Shown here in pieces: positions 5,122 through 5,237 of a stretch of 5,237 bases of DNA. A program made the translations under genes and the position numbers. How positions within the stretch are numbered: position 1 is the first letter of the stretch; each line of letters opens with the position of its first letter. The notes beneath the pieces were generated by a model. It had not been told where the DNA came from. It saw nothing but the letters and a program-made list of their open reading frames with translations, and did no database searches. The stretch comes from an uncultured Sphingomonas sp. (lineage in GTDB: Bacteria; Pseudomonadota; Alphaproteobacteria; Sphingomonadales; Sphingomonadaceae), in the NCBI GenBank assembly GCA_934555855.1, contig CAKTFL010000182.1, forward strand, positions 1-5,237, written 5' to 3'.

Positions 5122-5237
5122 ACAAGGTCCGCCGGTCCTCGCCGCCGATGATCAGCTGAAGCGGCCGGTCGGGCACGTCGATCCGGCGCACGGGCCGGCC
5201 GGCCGCGTCGTAGACGAACACCTGCCCGTTCGCGACA
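5081..5237 (-). CDS. SMP-30/gluconolactonase (LRE) family protein, C-terminal end only
   Basis: The minus strand is open from the right edge to a TGA at 5083-5081, giving 51 residues of C-terminus. It reads NGQVFVYDAAGRPVRRIDV, then RPLQLIIGGEDRRTLFILT and ends HHALYATAI. This is the last blade of a six-bladed propeller as seen in SMP-30/gluconolactonases (pattern: P-x-N/Q-hydrophobic-x-FGG-x-D-x-x-TL-hydrophobic, then a short LYA strand and stop). Such enzymes hydrolyse sugar lactones using a bound divalent metal; the metal ligands and active site lie outside the window, so the substrate cannot be judged. It converges on the reductase gene with a 41 bp tail overlap. A sugar lactonase would fit with the dgoA gene at the other end of the window, but a link is inference. 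Confidence 0.82.
   Translation of the reverse strand, partial: VANGQVFVYDAAGRPVRRIDVPDRPLQLIIGGEDRRTLFILTHHALYATAI

Overview
This 5.2 kb window is very GC-rich chromosomal DNA. Its protein families and their sequence style suggest an alphaproteobacterium, most likely a Sphingomonadales member close to Sphingomonas; this is inferred from protein resemblance, not from a marker gene. Six protein genes are supported, two of them cut by the window edges. They cover nearly all of the sequence, and no gene-free stretch exceeds about 110 bases. I see no tRNA, rRNA, CRISPR array, insertion sequence or long direct repeat.

Layout, left to right: (1) the 3' part of a + strand 2-keto-3-deoxy-6-phosphogalactonate aldolase (dgoA); (2) a GC-rich hairpin between convergent genes; (3) a - strand group II truncated haemoglobin; (4) a - strand KimA-like APC-superfamily permease upstream of the globin, with a 74 bp gap that holds a near-perfect FNR/FixK-type box; (5) a divergent + strand Crp/Fnr-family regulator; (6) a + strand FAD/NADH-dependent ferredoxin reductase; (7) the C-terminal end of a - strand SMP-30/gluconolactonase-type lactonase, whose 3' end overlaps the reductase gene by 41 bp.

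The middle four genes (globin, permease, Crp/Fnr regulator, flavoprotein reductase) look like a small oxygen/redox- and ion-related cluster arranged around a divergent promoter region. The two outer partial genes belong to sugar-acid metabolism: lactone opening and cleavage of the phosphorylated keto-deoxy sugar acid in the De Ley-Doudoroff type pathway. The middle block therefore sits between two genes that might otherwise belong to one catabolic locus.

The points most worth a second look are the FNR/FixK-like box 50 bp upstream of the globin start; the neighbouring regulator, which lacks both the FNR cysteine cluster and the usual E..SR recognition-helix signature; the KimA-like permease, which keeps some K+-site residues of Bacillus KimA but has changed three; and the reductase start, which has two consecutive Shine-Dalgarno/ATG units, a small overlapping reading frame and a possible SD-masking hairpin. 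None of these is proof of a new system. They are testable hypotheses.
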